A stretch of 64,000 nt of DNA. Source: Gnomoniopsis sp. IMI 355080. Lineage: Eukaryota; Ascomycota; Sordariomycetes; Diaporthales; Gnomoniaceae. Numbering within the stretch: position 1 is the first letter of the stretch; each line of letters opens with the position of its first letter. The notes under the pieces are model-generated. The model was not told where the DNA came from. It ran no database searches and was given only the letters and a program-made list of their open reading frames with translations. The DNA is taken from the NCBI GenBank assembly GCA_027946555.1, contig JAPEVC010000037.1, forward strand, positions 124,001 to 188,000, read 5' to 3'. Both the position numbers and the translations under genes were made by a program. This document shows positions 1 to 12,657 of the stretch, one piece after another.

Positions 1-2889
1 GTGGCAGTTGCGTTCCAAAAAGGGGCAAAGAACAGCATGCGAGTGCAGCATATCCCAGTCAGCGCAATTAAACTTCTTCGCACCCTCTTCCTGACCCATT
101 GGACACGGTACCTCACCGTCGGTACTCCCCACCCTGCACCTCTTCACTACTATGTATGTATCTACCCACGGCTCCAAGTACTCAGTACAAGTAGAAAGTC
201 AGCCTGTGACCGGTGGAGAACCGAGACGCAGATATTCAACAAGATGACTAGATGGACAGTATAAGCACAAACAATCTGAAGAACTCCTAAGGATCCTCTT
301 CATCTTCGAGAAGGGTCTCGGGCTGAGCCGATGATTGATTTCCATAATACACATCTACTATAGTGGTATTGCTGCGCAGTACATGTAATATTTGCAGTCT
401 GTCAGGTACATTACAGATCACCCTGTTACTACCCTACCTAGGCAGGCATCAAGAGCAGGTACCGAACTAGGTACCCCTTTACCTCTCGCGGCCAAGGTCA
501 CGTCCCTACCTACCTGCCTACCTTCTAGGAAGCACTCGGTTAGCCTGCCTGCCCGAGGCCGTTTTCCTTCTCCTTCTTGCCGTTACTCTAGTCCCAAGAG
601 TCTGGAGCCGGCGACGAATGCTCATTCCATCAAGTATGTCCACTGTCATGGCCCGTCATTGCTACGGCGATCTGGGTGGAAAACGTGTGGCATCATCTCA
701 TTATTTCTCCGAGTCAAGCTTGCCTCATTTAGCCTTTGAATGATTCGACCACCGAAATTGAAGACTGCAGTAGCGCACAACCCGTCCCACGACAAGTGCG
801 TAAGCAGAACCCCCACCTAGGTACCCTCTGTTCCTAAGCCAACATACTATCTGTTTGAGCAAAGAGTAGTGCTGTGGCCGCCAGTGTGGTTTGGTCCCCC
901 GGGTAATTAGCACAATGCACTACTGTGGAACCTCACGATAGACACTAACGTGCTGCGTACTGCTAGTACGACCATGGTAGCGGGTACCCCAACTGACCCA
1001 ACTACATGCGCAGTACTAGAGTAGTCACCTACTCCTCCTGTCACGAAACAAAAGGGGCCTCGCTCCCGCTCTTTGATCCATCGTTTCAGTCATGGAAACG
1101 AAATATTGCTGCCAGCGTGGCTCATCTGGTTCCACCTCGAACCATCGATCCAGTTTGCCATGTCCGCATTACTTGGCGCAGATCCAACGGTAGCTGCCTG
1201 GATATCCAAGGTCCTCCATCCGGGGAACCGATGAGCACGTCCAACGTATGAGCCTGCATTTACTCTGTCCTGCACCCATGAAGAAGAGGTTAATAACCTT
1301 TCGAGCATGCATAGGACTACTATGGTACTCTACCTCGGCCGACCTTGCCCTCCCGCGTTCAGCTATCCATCATGCTTGTGTATACATATCCGATTATGCG
1401 TAGTAGACCAGAGTACATAGTACAGTACAATGCAGCTGCTGTGTTCAAACTCCCGACATCCTCTCCAGAATACTAAAGTAGAGCAGCTACTCGTGTGACA
1501 CTGTAACCTACCTACCTACAAACCTAGCAAGGGTCTCTCGCCCACTTCTGCAGGGGTCCCAATCGAACGTCCCGAAATGAAAGCCCTTTTACCGCAACAA
1601 CAGATTCTAGCCATCCATGTCAATTCGAGTCCTACTTACATAGTACTCTGGTACGATACTAGGTGCCTTCAAACAGCTACCTACTTACTATAGTAGTCTC
1701 GTTGCCGAATTTAGAAACCTACCTAACCCAACGGTAGCGTAGGCTGAATACGCAGAACAATGTTTTAGTGAGGAAGGCCGCGCCCGGCGCTTCTGCAGGA
1801 ACCAGACTTGTCTAGGGCTGCGAGGCTGCTAGCTCACCCAGTAGCCTCCCATCTCTGCCGCATGACAAAGCAAGGATGGGGGCTGCTCTCACCTCCGCAG
1901 CTCCCCAACACAGGAAATGAGCATTGAAATGCTTGACATCTCACCTTATGACCACACTTTCCCCAAACAAAAAGACTAGCTGTTCTGTCGGTACCACCTG
2001 CTGAGTTCAGCAGTCCAAGAGGCACTTGCCGACCATAGAGTATTCCATACAAAATCTGCTCTGTGACACATACAACACATGCGAGACAGACTGCCCAACA
2101 CTTCAGTGATCTATCTCCGCTCTGGCGCAACTACTGGCCCCGAGAACTTTCATTTTCATTTCTACCAAGTAAAAAAAAACTCAACTCATACAGCACACAC
2201 AGAGCATGCGAGAGACCTATCCATTCGCCTGACCGCCCGACCGGGGAGGGAGGGTCTGGAGCCACTAGAGTGGAGTTGAGTACTGAGCTCAGCTGCATGA
2301 TCAAGGAGACGACAGGAGATGAATTTCCACAGCCAACAGCCTGCTGACCGTATCCAGAAAACAGCACCGCGTGTTCGCTTACCCGGGCCCCAGGCTGCTG
2401 GGCGTCTCCACCAGTCTGCATGCGAAATGGTGGTCCCTGAATTTAGGGCCGGCCACGCGACAGAATCCTAGGTCCTAACAAGTCCAAGCGAGCAAACGGC
2501 GCACACCAGGCTTTGTCGATCGGAGACCCCTGCCGATATATATTCCATATAGTACATACCTCTGAGCTAAAAGGCGACTTAACTTAGTAACAAGCCTACC
2601 CAGTGGCTGACAAGAAAGTTCAACTTCAACAATCATCACAAGGAGGCCATGTGGGGATAGAACTTGACGCGGACGAAAACTTTTTATGCGGCCGACTATT
2701 AGCTGTCTAGAAATGAATCTGATCTCCCTCATCACCTTGGCAAGTGGTCGAGAAAATATTTTATCAAAGTCTACCATGGGCCATCAGGGCACCCGCCATA
2801 CCAAACCAACCGTATTTATCCTCCTCCAGTCACTCTTTCTTCTCTTCTCTTGAGATGTACTTTAGCGTCGTCAAATGTCCTCTGCTCAC
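1..2889. other. Intergenic region, no gene recognised
   Basis: No open frame here has recognisable domain content, and overlapping short frames occur on both strands as expected by chance. The stretch holds several CCTA/TAGG-type low-complexity runs (about 431-532, 818-826, 1507-1520) and three copies of the 9-mer TACATAGTA or its complement (148, 1414, 1637). The right end is the 3' flank of the asparaginyl-tRNA synthetase gene. Confidence 0.6.
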
Positions 2890-4774
2890 TTAAGGCTTGC
2901 AACGACCCATGAACCGAGGGTACATGCAGCACGTCCGAACTGTGTGCTGGTTGGCCAACCAGGCCAAGAAACGCTCAAGACCAAGTCCATAGCCACCGTG
3001 AGGAGATGTGCCATACTTGCGCTGGTCCAGGTACCAGTAGTACGGCGTGGGGTCGATTTGGTGCTTCTTGAATGCCTGCAGCAACTCATCATAACCCTCC
3101 ATACGCATCGACCCGCCCACGATCTCGCCCACGCCTGGCATCAGCACGTCTACCGACTCGGTCACGCGTGTATCGCTGGGATCCTTCTTCATGTAAAAGG
3201 CCTTGATCTCGACTGGGAAGTGAGTCAGGAAGATGGGCTTGTTGATGGCATCGGTCATCTTGCGCTCGGCGGCCTCGGCAATGTCGTCGCCAAAAACGTG
3301 CGGCTTGCCCTCTTCGTTGAGGATGGGAGGGTCTTGAGCGTTGAGCCTATTCAATTCTTAGTATGGGCAGGTCTTGAGACCGGTGTGGCTAGACGACGTT
3401 GAACTTACCAGTCAATGGCGTCGGTGTACTTCATCCGCATGAATGGACGGCTCGGCTTCTGGAAGTCGGGGTTGGCAAGCTTGATGTACTCGGCAATTTC
3501 CTCGTCCGCCAACACCATGTCCACAACGCCGCAGATCATGTCCTCCAAGTGTTGAAGCAGGTCTTCGAAGGTGAGAAAGTCTAGCTCGGCCTCGATATGA
3601 GTGTACTCGGACAGGTGACGACGTGTCAAACTCTTCTCGGCACGGAAGGACTTCTCAATGCAGTACACGTTGCCCATAGAAGGAAGCACGGTCTCCAGGT
3701 ACAGCTGAGAGGACTGGGTTAGGTAGGATTCCTCTCCGTAATAGTTGAAGCCAAACAGCGTAGAGCCGCCCTCGACCTGCGTCTGCACCAGAGCAGGAGG
3801 GGATACCTGACGAATCTTCAGCTGCTTGTACAAGTGCCTGAACGCGTAGTCGACCTCGGACCGAATCTTCATGACAGATGAGGCCTTCTTGCCTCGAAGG
3901 ACCAGGTGTCGTTGGTCGAGCATGTCCGACTCCCAAGGATCTTGGTTGTAGGACACTTTGTTGGTGATAGCCTCCAGGTCCGTCGGCGCGGGGCCGATGA
4001 CCTCGTAATAGTCGACGTGCAACTCGCGGTTGTCCGGGGTCTTGGCCGCAGGGGGCGCTTTCTTCATTTCGCCGTACACAACTAGAGAGGCGCTTCGGGC
4101 GAAGGTGAGGGCATCATATGTCTGGAGGAGGGGGCCGGCGGGTATTATGCACTGCAAATAGCCGTAGCCATCGGTCAATGTGATGAAAGTCTGCCACAAA
4201 CAATGTCAGTCACTTTGCCAATCCCCCAATACTTGATGCTTGCCAACGCAAAGCTTACCGCCTGCTTCTGTGGTCGCAGCTCGTCGATACGGCCAAACAC
4301 CTTGACGCGCGCGCCTTTCTTATCCCCCTCGCCCAGCTCCACGCTCTTGTCGTCGATGCGCAATTTCCTGGCCTCGGGCAAGCTCGGGTCCTGCTGGATG
4401 GTGACCTTCTTGGCAGCCTCAAGGTTGTCCAAACGCGCCTTGCGAGCATCATCCTCTTTGGCGTCACTGGCGGCCTTCTTCTCCAGCTTCTTCTTGTGGG
4501 CTTGGACAGCGGATGTAGCCTTCTTGACGGCACTCTTTGCGGGCTCCTTCCACAGTAGGGCGGCACCGGGATCGTCCCCAGTCTTGGAGGCGCGTGAAAG
4601 GTAAGTGGTCGACTCGTTCTCGATGTTGGCGATCATGGCATAGGAGAGACTCTTGTAGGGTTTTGACTCAGAGCCGTCGGCTGAGGCATCGTCAACGCCT
4701 GCGTCGACGTCGACGTAGCACTTGTGGTTGCCCTCGGGCTTGACCCGCTCTGCGAGTTCCTGGATAGCTGCCAT
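2890..4774 (-). CDS. DED81: Cytosolic asparaginyl-tRNA synthetase
   Basis: Charges tRNA-Asn with asparagine in the cytosol; class IIb synthetase. Three exons on the minus strand (4774-4259, 4190-3409, 3346-2890) give 584 aa. A lysine-rich N-terminal extension of about 150 residues precedes an OB-fold anticodon-binding domain, then the catalytic core. Motif 2 is visible as FRAEKSLTRRHLSEYTHIEAE-like sequence and motif 3 as GYGLGLERFLAWL near the C-terminus. Intron 1 restores KQA-TFITLTDGYG. Intron 2 ends at AATAG, with a CTAAG branch-like site, and restores DAIDW-LNAQDPPILNEEGKPH, as expected of the family. The ATG at 4774 starts MAAIQEL. The gene is divergent from the cysteine synthase. No mitochondrial presequence is seen, so the cytosolic form is favoured. 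Confidence 0.95.
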
Positions 4775-5763
4775 GGTTACTGGTGTGAGTGGCAATGTAG
4801 ATTTAAAGCAATTGGCCACTTGAGAAGAGGAAGTGAGGCTGGGAACAAAAGGTTGTTGCGTGGTTAAGGTCTGGGTGTGTCATATCGAGGGGAGCTGCAA
4901 TGTGGGGCCAATATTTATTCGGGAGAGATAAGAGTCATAACAGCACTGCTGTGTCACCCTTATCTAATCCCCCAACTACAGTTCTGAAGCACCTCTCAGT
5001 TTGATTTCCCTAATACATGGACTTGATTCGGGCTCACTCATGCATCATCATGATCAATTCGGTATTGCCTTCTCTCTGTCAACGACTATCTTGTCACCAA
5101 AGACTAATACAGGCTCTTGCTGCAGCTACTTTAGTATGCAGCATCTCCCCAGGAAGGCCTTCCCACAAAGCCTCGGAAATCCAGCCATCAAAACAGCAAA
5201 TGGAGCTTAGCCCTGTACATAGTACCTACATACCCAGCACCGGCCTCGGTGTTGTGAGTGAAATGCAAGTGTAGCTGAGCCTTTCTTTGTCGTCTTGATC
5301 ACAAAAGTTGTGCGTGCCATGGTGATTCCAGGGACAAGCATGACACATGACTTTACTAGATCTAGTCAATTGGATAACCTGAATGGATCAGATCTTGTCA
5401 AAGTTATTCAAGGGAAGATCCCATTCACACCTTACGCAGTATGTAAGATGTACTGAGTATAGGTAGTAGGTAAAGATAGTAGATAGGTAGTCGAGAGGAA
5501 GTGTTTGGATGAACTCCTCACCTACCTACTTAGGTACCTAGCTAGGTACTGTACCTAGGTAACTTAGGTAGGTAGGTACCCACTCCTGCAAATGTCACCA
5601 GGCCAGTGTCTTTCGGCGACTTTCTGGCATGATCCGGCACCGCTTTCGGCTTCCATGGAAATGTGCTCATTGTGAACCTTTTCTCCAAGTGCACCACCTC
5701 AGTGATACCTCCAAAGAGGGCGGAAAGGCAAGAGTCTGAGCTCCATTCTCCGCGATTGTCAAA
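4775..5763. promoter_or_regulatory. Divergent intergenic region between AsnRS and cysteine synthase genes
   Basis: About 1 kb shared upstream region of two amino-acid-related genes. It carries a dense run of TAGG/CCTA repeats (about 5456-5580) next to the cysteine synthase start and one TACATAGTA copy (5216). I saw no clear TGACTCA Gcn4/CpcA-type site and no clear TATA box. Confidence 0.5.
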
Positions 5764-6954
5764 ATGATCCGCCAAACCGTGCGCTCATTCGCGACCAGCG
5801 CACGCAGGATGGCCGCCACTCCTTACATGGGCATTGCCCAGGCCCAAGGCATCGCAAAGGGCCTGACAGGAGGTATGCCATGTTCTCCTTCTTCACCACC
5901 ATGATGTATTGTCCCCATACGGCACCTCGCATATTGACAAGGCCGCGCAGCCATCGGGAACACGCCCCTCATCCGCCTCAACACACTCTCCGAACAGACC
6001 GGCTGCGAAGTTCTCGGCAAAGCCGAATTCATGAACCCGGGCGGCTCTGTCAAGGACCGCGCCGCACTCTTCGTAGTGCGCGATGCAGAGCGCAAGGGTC
6101 TTCTCAACCCAGGCGGCACCGTCGTTGAGGGCACCGCGGGCAACACGGGTATTGGCCTCGCGCACGTATGCCGGAGTCTGGGCTACAAGCTGGTCATCTA
6201 CATGCCCAATACGCAGTCGCAGGGCAAGATTGATCTGTTGCGGCTCCTAGGCGCCGAGGTCTACCCTGTGCCAGCCGTGGCGTTCGACAATCCGGAGAAT
6301 TACAACCATCAGGCGAGGCGGCATGCCGAGAATCTTGGAAAGGGCAACGCGGTGTGGACCAACCAATTCGATAACACGGCCAACCGACAGGCGCATATTG
6401 AGACGACGGGCCCGGAGATCTGGACGCAGACGAATGGGAAGGTTGACGCTTTCACGTGCGCGACCGGCACAGCCGGAACCCTAGCGGGCGTTACACGGTA
6501 CCTGAAGGAGGTCAGCGATGGCCGAGTCAAGGTCTTCCTCGCGGACCCGCCAGGCAGTGTGCTGCACTCGTATATCCAGTCAGGTGGCAAACTCATTGAC
6601 CGGACCGGATCAAGCATCACGGAAGGCATTGGGCAGGGGCGCATCACAGACAACCTCAAACCAGACATCGATCTGGTGGACGACTCGGTGCACATCTCGG
6701 ACGAGAAGACCATTGAGATGGTGTACCGGTGTCTGGATGAAGAGGGGCTTTATCTGGGCGCTAGCTCGACGCTCAATGTCGTCGCGGCGAAGGAGGTAGC
6801 TGAAAAAATGGGACCGGGACACACGGTTGTCACGATGCTCTGTGATGGTGCGTACAGGTATGCGGACAGGCTGTTCTCGCGCAAGTGGTTGACGGAGAAG
6901 AAGTTACTTGATGCTATACCTGAGCGCCTGCAGAAGTACATTATTCTGCCTTGA
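5764..6954 (+). CDS. Cysteine synthase (O-acetylserine sulfhydrylase family), probably mitochondrial
   Basis: PLP-dependent beta-replacement enzyme that would make cysteine from O-acetylserine and sulfide. Two exons (5764-5872, 5951-6954) give 370 aa; the splice restores KGLTG-AIGNTPLIRL, the family's N-terminal substrate loop. The PLP lysine lies in NPGGSVKDRAA, and the phosphate-binding loop in EGTAGNTGIG. The C-terminal SSTLNVVAAKEVAEKMGPGHTVV region is also typical. The N-terminus (MIRQTVRSFATSARRM) is arginine- and serine-rich without acidic residues and looks like a mitochondrial presequence, as in the yeast YGR012W type. The stop lies 69 bp from the stop of the convergent gene. A related role such as cystathionine beta-synthase is unlikely because no heme or CBS domain is present. 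Confidence 0.93.
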
Positions 6955-7023
6955 TAGCGGCTTCTAGATAAAATACATATCCATTGCATATATGCACCCG
7001 GATCATGCCTCAACTTTGGCACA

Positions 7024-8243
7024 TTATGCCTCGGCTTCTGCCTGTTCTGGGAAGATCCTCTCATACATCTGCTCTCCTCGCTTGTTCTTCTGCTCTTTCG
7101 AGGTCAGAGCTGACTGCACCTCGCTAGCCACCGCATCCCTACGTGACCTGATCGCCGGTGCCATGGGGTCACTACCAAGAGCCTCGATCGCCAAGTCGAA
7201 GCCTTTCAGAATGGGCGCTGCGACGATCAGGAATTTTCCCTTCTCCATCAGATACTCCACGCCGTTCGGGTCAATGTACGCAGTGTGCGGGTGCAGCTCC
7301 AGTAGGCCCTTGCCCGCAGGCCATCTCTCCAGCATCACCTCCCCGTATTTCTTCAACATAGGCATGTACTCCTCCCTCTTTCCATGCTTGACGATCATCG
7401 CGGCCGCAAAAAGCACCGGCGTCGCCATCACCTGCGGGTCCTTCTTGAGCGGGAACTGGCCCGTCTTTTCGAATTTGACCTTCGCCTGGCCGGTGTGCTG
7501 GTGGCCCTCCTCATACAGGAACCCAACGACCTTGGCCGCATCGCGAGCTGCTACTGTTGTCGCCTTGAGGGACCATCTCGCGTCCGTTGTCTGCCAGACA
7601 AGGGCGCTCATAAACTCCTGGACTTTCTCGGAGCTATCCAACTTCATGCCTGTGCGAGCCGGATTCTTGCACGCCTCGAAAATCGGCCCCAGATTCCCCG
7701 TCTTGCCAGCCTTCCTAATGATCTTGGGCCAATCAGAGGGCTCGAACTTGCGTTGCGCGTGCCACCACAGCCCCTCGAGTAGCTTGGGCAACTGGTGCCA
7801 GTCATCCTTGGTCTGCATATGATCCATTGCCCTGAAGAGCTCCTTTCTCGAGTTGGGCACCTTGTCGATATGACGGAAGCGGAATCTCCTTTCATTGACT
7901 TCGATCTCAATGGGTTCTTGATCTAGCTTTGCCTTCCATCGCGTGCGAAAGACCTTCTTGCGCAGTGGGACCGGGAGGTAGGAGGGGAGGATGACTTTAT
8001 GTGAGAGCTCGCGGAGAATGTTCTGGAGGGTTTCGTTGGAAGTTTTGCCAAAAGTTATCACGTTGCCAACTGTGAACCGTGTCAGTTTGTTCAGTCTTCG
8101 TGATCGTCTCTAGGCGGGATGCTCGTACTTTGGTTTGGCGCTGTTGCTGAGAAATATCTTCTCTGCAGCGGTGATGGCTGTATTGATGCACCGATGGCAG
8201 AACGGCCTGCCCCCAGGACAGTTCGTGTCGTATTCTTCGACAT
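7024..8243 (-). CDS. Conserved-looking mitochondrial protein of unknown function
   Basis: Two exons (8243-8129, 8069-7024) give 386 aa. The frame-correct 58-nt intron has a GTACGA donor, a CTGAC branch and a CACAG acceptor. The N-terminus (MSKNTTRTVLGAGRS..., then LQRRYFSATAP) is a strong mitochondrial targeting sequence with an RRYFSA-type cleavage region. The body is basic, rich in aromatic and helix-forming residues (KELFRAMDHM, WHQLPKLLEGLWWHAQRK, FLYEEGHQHTG), suggesting an alpha-helical repeat or RNA-interacting fold. I do not recognise the family. It shares a 237-bp divergent promoter region with mitoribosomal protein bL19m, which fits a role in mitochondrial gene expression; that link is inference. 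An upstream in-frame ATG (8366) exists but would bury the targeting signal. Confidence 0.82.
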
Positions 8244-8480
8244 GACTGCTGTGGTTGTTAGAGCTGTCGCGAGAATTGATACCTGGATCGTCCAGGTCAA
8301 AAAGTAGAGTGCCTGTACCGCCTGCCGGGTAAAAAAACAGGTCCACTTTAACTTCAAATTGGCCAATCACGTCTCACGATTTTGACCCCGATGCTCAACT
8401 CCAGATTTCGCGCTGACGATTATCGCAGCAGCTTCGTCCTTGATAACACAAACGTCGCGAGACCGTGAAATAACTTCACC

Positions 8481-9288
8481 ATGAGTTCAATACCGATCAG
8501 GCGGCCCCTTGGCTGTCTGAAGACCGCCCTGCGTCGACTCAATCAGCAGCAACGAGGATATGCAAACGCGATCCTCAAAGAACCACAACAAATCCCCCCA
8601 GTACCACCGACACCGACGCCACGAGTTTGTACGTCATCTAGCCAAGCCCCTCGAATCTTTTCAATACACTTCTTGAATTGGAGACTAACCTCCTCTCACA
8701 GTCGGCCTCGTCAACAAAACCCACCGCGTCAAGCCTGGCTCCCCCCTCTACCGCACCGGCTTCGCCGTCTACACCACTCCCAAAACGACTATGGGGCAAC
8801 TTCCTCTAACTCATGCCCACCTCAAACGGCCCTTTCCCACACCCGTGCAGGCCCACCACGACTACCAAATTCGCAAAATGGATCCCTCGGGCGCGCGTAC
8901 AAAGCTCTTCGCTAAGGAGAACAAGGACGCAGCGCGCGTGGGCGACGTCCTCATGGTCACGGCGAAGCGCTCTGCAGAGCCGTTCGCGGGCGTGTTGATG
9001 TGTATTCGGCGGCGGGGAATCGAGACGGCGATTTTGTTGCGCGGCCAGCTCAGCAGGATTGGCGTGGAGATGTGGTTCAAGGTATACAGTCGGAATGTGA
9101 CAGGGATCGAGATCATCAAGAGAGCGGCGAAGAGGGCGAGACGAGCCAAGTTGACGTACTTGCGCCACCCGAAGCATGATGTGGGTAGTGTAGAGCATTT
9201 GGTAAGGGAGTGGAAGAGAACTCGCATGAATTATGCTGCGAGGGCTTCGGGTGGAAAGAAGAAGAAGTTGAGGACGACTAACTTTTAG
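8481..9288 (+). CDS. IMG1: Mitochondrial large-ribosomal-subunit protein bL19m
   Basis: Structural protein of the mitochondrial 54S ribosomal subunit. Two exons (8481-8628, 8702-9288) give 244 aa; the intron has a GTACGT donor and the junction restores PRV-FGLVNKTHRVKPG. The N-terminus (PIRRPLGCLKTALRRLNQQQRGYA) is a mitochondrial presequence. The bL19 core is clear: GDVLMVTAKRSAEPFAGVLM, CIRRRGIETAILLRGQLSRIGVE, then FKVYSRNVTGIEIIKRA. The C-terminus is a basic tail ending in GGKKKKLRTTNF, usual for mitoribosomal proteins. The fungal protein is longer than bacterial L19 (about 115 aa) because of both extensions. Confidence 0.93.
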
Positions 9289-9873
9289 GAGGGAGACAAT
9301 CTGCTGAGGATGTGAGGAGCTATTCTGAAATAGCACTCATTATTCATTGTCACCGAGTATGCTCCTAAAAAAGAGGGGGGGCATAGGTCCATGCTTAGTA
9401 TAGATGAAGATCCAGGACCATCTCTGAGGGGTTGGATGGAATACAGAAAGGCCACGACCTCCATACATCACGAGAACAAGTGTGAATACTTGGAATTGGT
9501 TCCGAGACGTGTCTGTCGTGGACCCCATTAAACTAGAAGTAAACAAAAACAATGGTATGTATCCCAAAAGAGAAAAGATCAGAAACTCCTGTCCCAAGGT
9601 CTCCAAGCGAATGTCAACACCGTCCCTGAGCTATTGATCGAATCCAAACACTTAAGGCAGCCAGCCGGCCCTTCTATGATCGCTATGTGCGCCGCCCATG
9701 CAGGGAAAACTCTTGTTGCTTTTATAACCCAGCCGTGGTTTGCTGTGCCTTGCCGTGCCATATACCATATGGGTGGGTTTCGTTGGTGTGCGGCCTGAAG
9801 CCAGAAAAAAGCCAAAAATTCTAAGAGCCAGATCCCATTTCTACATTCCCAGACACCATGGTCTGGAAAGCCA
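9289..9873. other. Convergent 3' flanks
   Basis: Space between the stops of the bL19m gene (plus strand) and the TRK transporter gene (minus strand). Open frames here are short and unlike any family I know. It probably holds the two 3' untranslated regions. Confidence 0.5.
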
Positions 9874-12657
9874 CTATGCCTCTTCCCTACCCACCGTGTG
9901 GTTTGTACTCCTTCTGCCAACCGAGTATGTCTCGCTCCGCGCCGGTATACTCCGAGAAGTTGCAAACCCAGGTTCGTCAAACCCACCAAACCCATCATGC
10001 ACATCACCATCGCTCATCATCCTCCGCGACGGCGGGGGCACCACAGGACCAGGGTGTAGAATCCTCGCAATGACGTTCGAGTTGACCCTGTTTACTCGAT
10101 TGATGCCATTGCCATCCCCAATACTGCGGCTTCTGCCCCGATGCACGCTGCCTGTTGCGACGCTGACACCACTGTTACGCCTGGGCAGCGTTCGAGCGCG
10201 TGGAAGGCCACTCGGGTCTTCGGCCTCCTGTCGAAATCTTGACTCAGATGGCAGCAGCACAGCGCGGTCAAGACCATACGGTAGGCCACGGTGACGGCCA
10301 CGAATCTGCATGGCAATGATGACAAGCTTGCCAATAACACTGAATTGTGAGCTAAGGGAGGCGTTGATGCCTGTGTAGCCAAGGCTCAGGCCGACGGTGC
10401 CATATGCAGAGACGATCTCGAAAAGCACGCCGAACATGGTGAAATCATTGTTTTGAATGCGCGTGCCTTCGGAGATAGAGAGGATGAAGAAGCCGATGAA
10501 GATGTACCACAAATCGAAGGAAAGTTGGCGGCGCAAATGGGCGCCGACGTAGCTGAGCGAGCCCGCTGGTTCTTCGTCATGTTCGCCGCCGTCTTCTCCG
10601 CCATGATAGATGCCGAGAGATTTCTCTTCATATACATTGGTGCGGCGCACGGAGATGGCGATGGGGAAGATGGAGATGTACATCATAATCATGTACGACG
10701 TCTGCACGCCAGGGTGGAGGTCAGCGAGATTTACACAGGAAAATCCGGCCGTGCGCGTCGAGAAGGCCTGAAAGACACCGTCTAGTATTTTAAGACCGGG
10801 TGAGAGGTCTGCGACCACGCCGCTGCCAAGCTGAGAGGTGGGTTAGCCGGGATCTCATGTTGCGTGTGATAGGACATGGGGCACCCACATCGAGAACAAT
10901 AAAAAAGATCAAGTCGAGACCATTGAGCATGACGAGGAGCCAGAAGAGCCACCAGGTGGCAGCTGCAGGAAACAACAACGTGAAGCACCGACGAGGGTGG
11001 TCCAGTAGAAACCGAAGCTCTTCCCATAGACCGGATCCCGTAGGTACAATACGGCTAGTAACCCAGATGACAAACCGCAGCATGACCGGGAAGCCTGTAT
11101 TGCCGATGACAATGAAGAAACTCATGACAAGCAACGGATATACGGCCGAGTTGAACGAGATCATGCTATCCGGGGTGAGAGTAAAGCCCAAATCCGTGAA
11201 AGCAGAGCTGCCCGTAAAAACACCCCACCAGCCTCTGTTCTGACCAGCATTGTCGACGACGGAGCTGAAAGTGGTGTTGTAGATCCATGGGACCAATAGT
11301 ACCACGCTCATAATCCAGAACCCCCAAAAATAAAAGGTGAGAATCAGAGATAAGGTCTTGAGGGACCTGTACTCGATGCCGCCCAGCTCCTCCCTCTCCT
11401 CGTCGGTCAAGTCACCCATGAATTGCGAATTCCGTCCGAGCGTGGGTTGAAAACTGAGGTATGGGGCTTCGTCCTCGGGCTTGTCCTTACTGAGGGCTCT
11501 TCTGATATTATCAAAGGTATTTCGTCTCGTAATCCTGCTCTCATGATGCAGTGGGTCGTTGGTGCCGTTGAGAACACGAGGCCTCCTAATTTTGAACGGC
11601 GTGAACACATTGATGAGCGCCCTCGCATCTTCGCTGAACTCCTCCTTTCGAGTAGGCCGCTTGTCCGGCTCCTTGATTGTGATCTTAGTCCGCTCTGGTG
11701 GCTGTCTTTCGGCGTCGCTGTTCGTCCTCCTCAGCCCCGGTGAAAGAGGTTCTGGCTCGTCCGAAGTTCCACCTTCGACCTTCCTCGGCCGCTCACCCAA
11801 CTCCACATCTCTGGGCCCCGGAATGTGAAGAACCTCATCATTCTCGTTGTTCCGCTGGCGTTGCAGAATCGCGATATGCTCCTCATCGCTCCTCGGTGCC
11901 ATCCTCAGCGCCGTATCATCCATACCGTCGCTTCTCTTGACGACGCCCGCGAACGTGATCCCAGGGCCTCGCTGTTCAGTCATATTTTGGTCGGCGGTGT
12001 GTTCGGAGGGTGTCCTGGTGGGGCTAGTCGCTTCGCCGTCGGAGCTGCTTCCCGCGGCCTTCCCGTTTGGCTCGTGGATGACGAATCCATCGTTGGTCAT
12101 CCGCTTGGGGACACCGCCATGCATGACTCTTATATCACGCCCATTGACACCCTTTTCAACATCGTCGGCCTCGGTCCGAGCCTTGGACTTAGTCTTGGTG
12201 ATGGTCCCACGCCGACTCCGGGCGGTGCGCACGAGATCCTGGAACTTTTTCTCGAACCAAAACAAGCGTAGAAATACCACGAAAGAGTTGATGGCCATGG
12301 GATTTGACATCATGGAGAATATCATGATCATGACCTGTTGAAAGGTGTTCAAGAGATTCACGTCGACCGGATTCAGGCCTGCCTGGGTATTGGCTCCAGC
12401 GGCGAAGAAGAGGGCATCGATGTAGGCTAATTGTCCATCGGCCGTGGCGAAGAGTAGTATAGAAAGCAGAAAGGACATTCCCACCACCCAGAAGTCTGCG
12501 ATGGGCAAAATCAGATGTCGTCTATGAGGCGCCAAAAAGTGGTACACTATGACTTACAGTGAACGGTGATGAAGTTGAAATGGGGTTTCTTTGAGACAAA
12601 AGAGGGTTTGATGGCCTTGAGTTGCTCCCAAAATATGCTGAATACGGGTGACACCAT
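9874..12657 (-). CDS. TRK1: TRK-family high-affinity potassium transporter
   Basis: Plasma-membrane K+ uptake protein of the Trk/Ktr/HKT superfamily. Three exons (12657-12558, 12495-10889, 10830-9874) give 887 aa. Junctions restore TVH-YFWVVGMSF and FFIVLD-LGSGVVADLSPG. Four membrane-pore-membrane units are recognisable by their pore loops: AGANTQAGLN, SAFTDLGFTLTPDS, RTAGFSCVNLADLHPG and YGTVGLSLGYTG, each carrying the filter glycine. A long hydrophilic, charged loop of over 200 residues separates units 1 and 2, as in fungal Trk1. The cytosolic tail is rich in arginine, serine and histidine. The 5' flank contains a CT-rich leader. Intron 2 has a weaker GTGGGT donor. Confidence 0.93.

Noticed and set aside
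1125..1150. GGTTCGAGG on the minus strand, resembling a tRNA B box
   Set aside because: The flanking bases do not pair as a T-arm and no A box or acceptor stem is found. Other GTTCGA sites (22895, 30825) fail in the same way, so no tRNA is called.
2875..3402. Plus-strand ORF of 175 codons
   Set aside because: It is the antisense shadow of the last exon of the asparaginyl-tRNA synthetase gene and has no domain.
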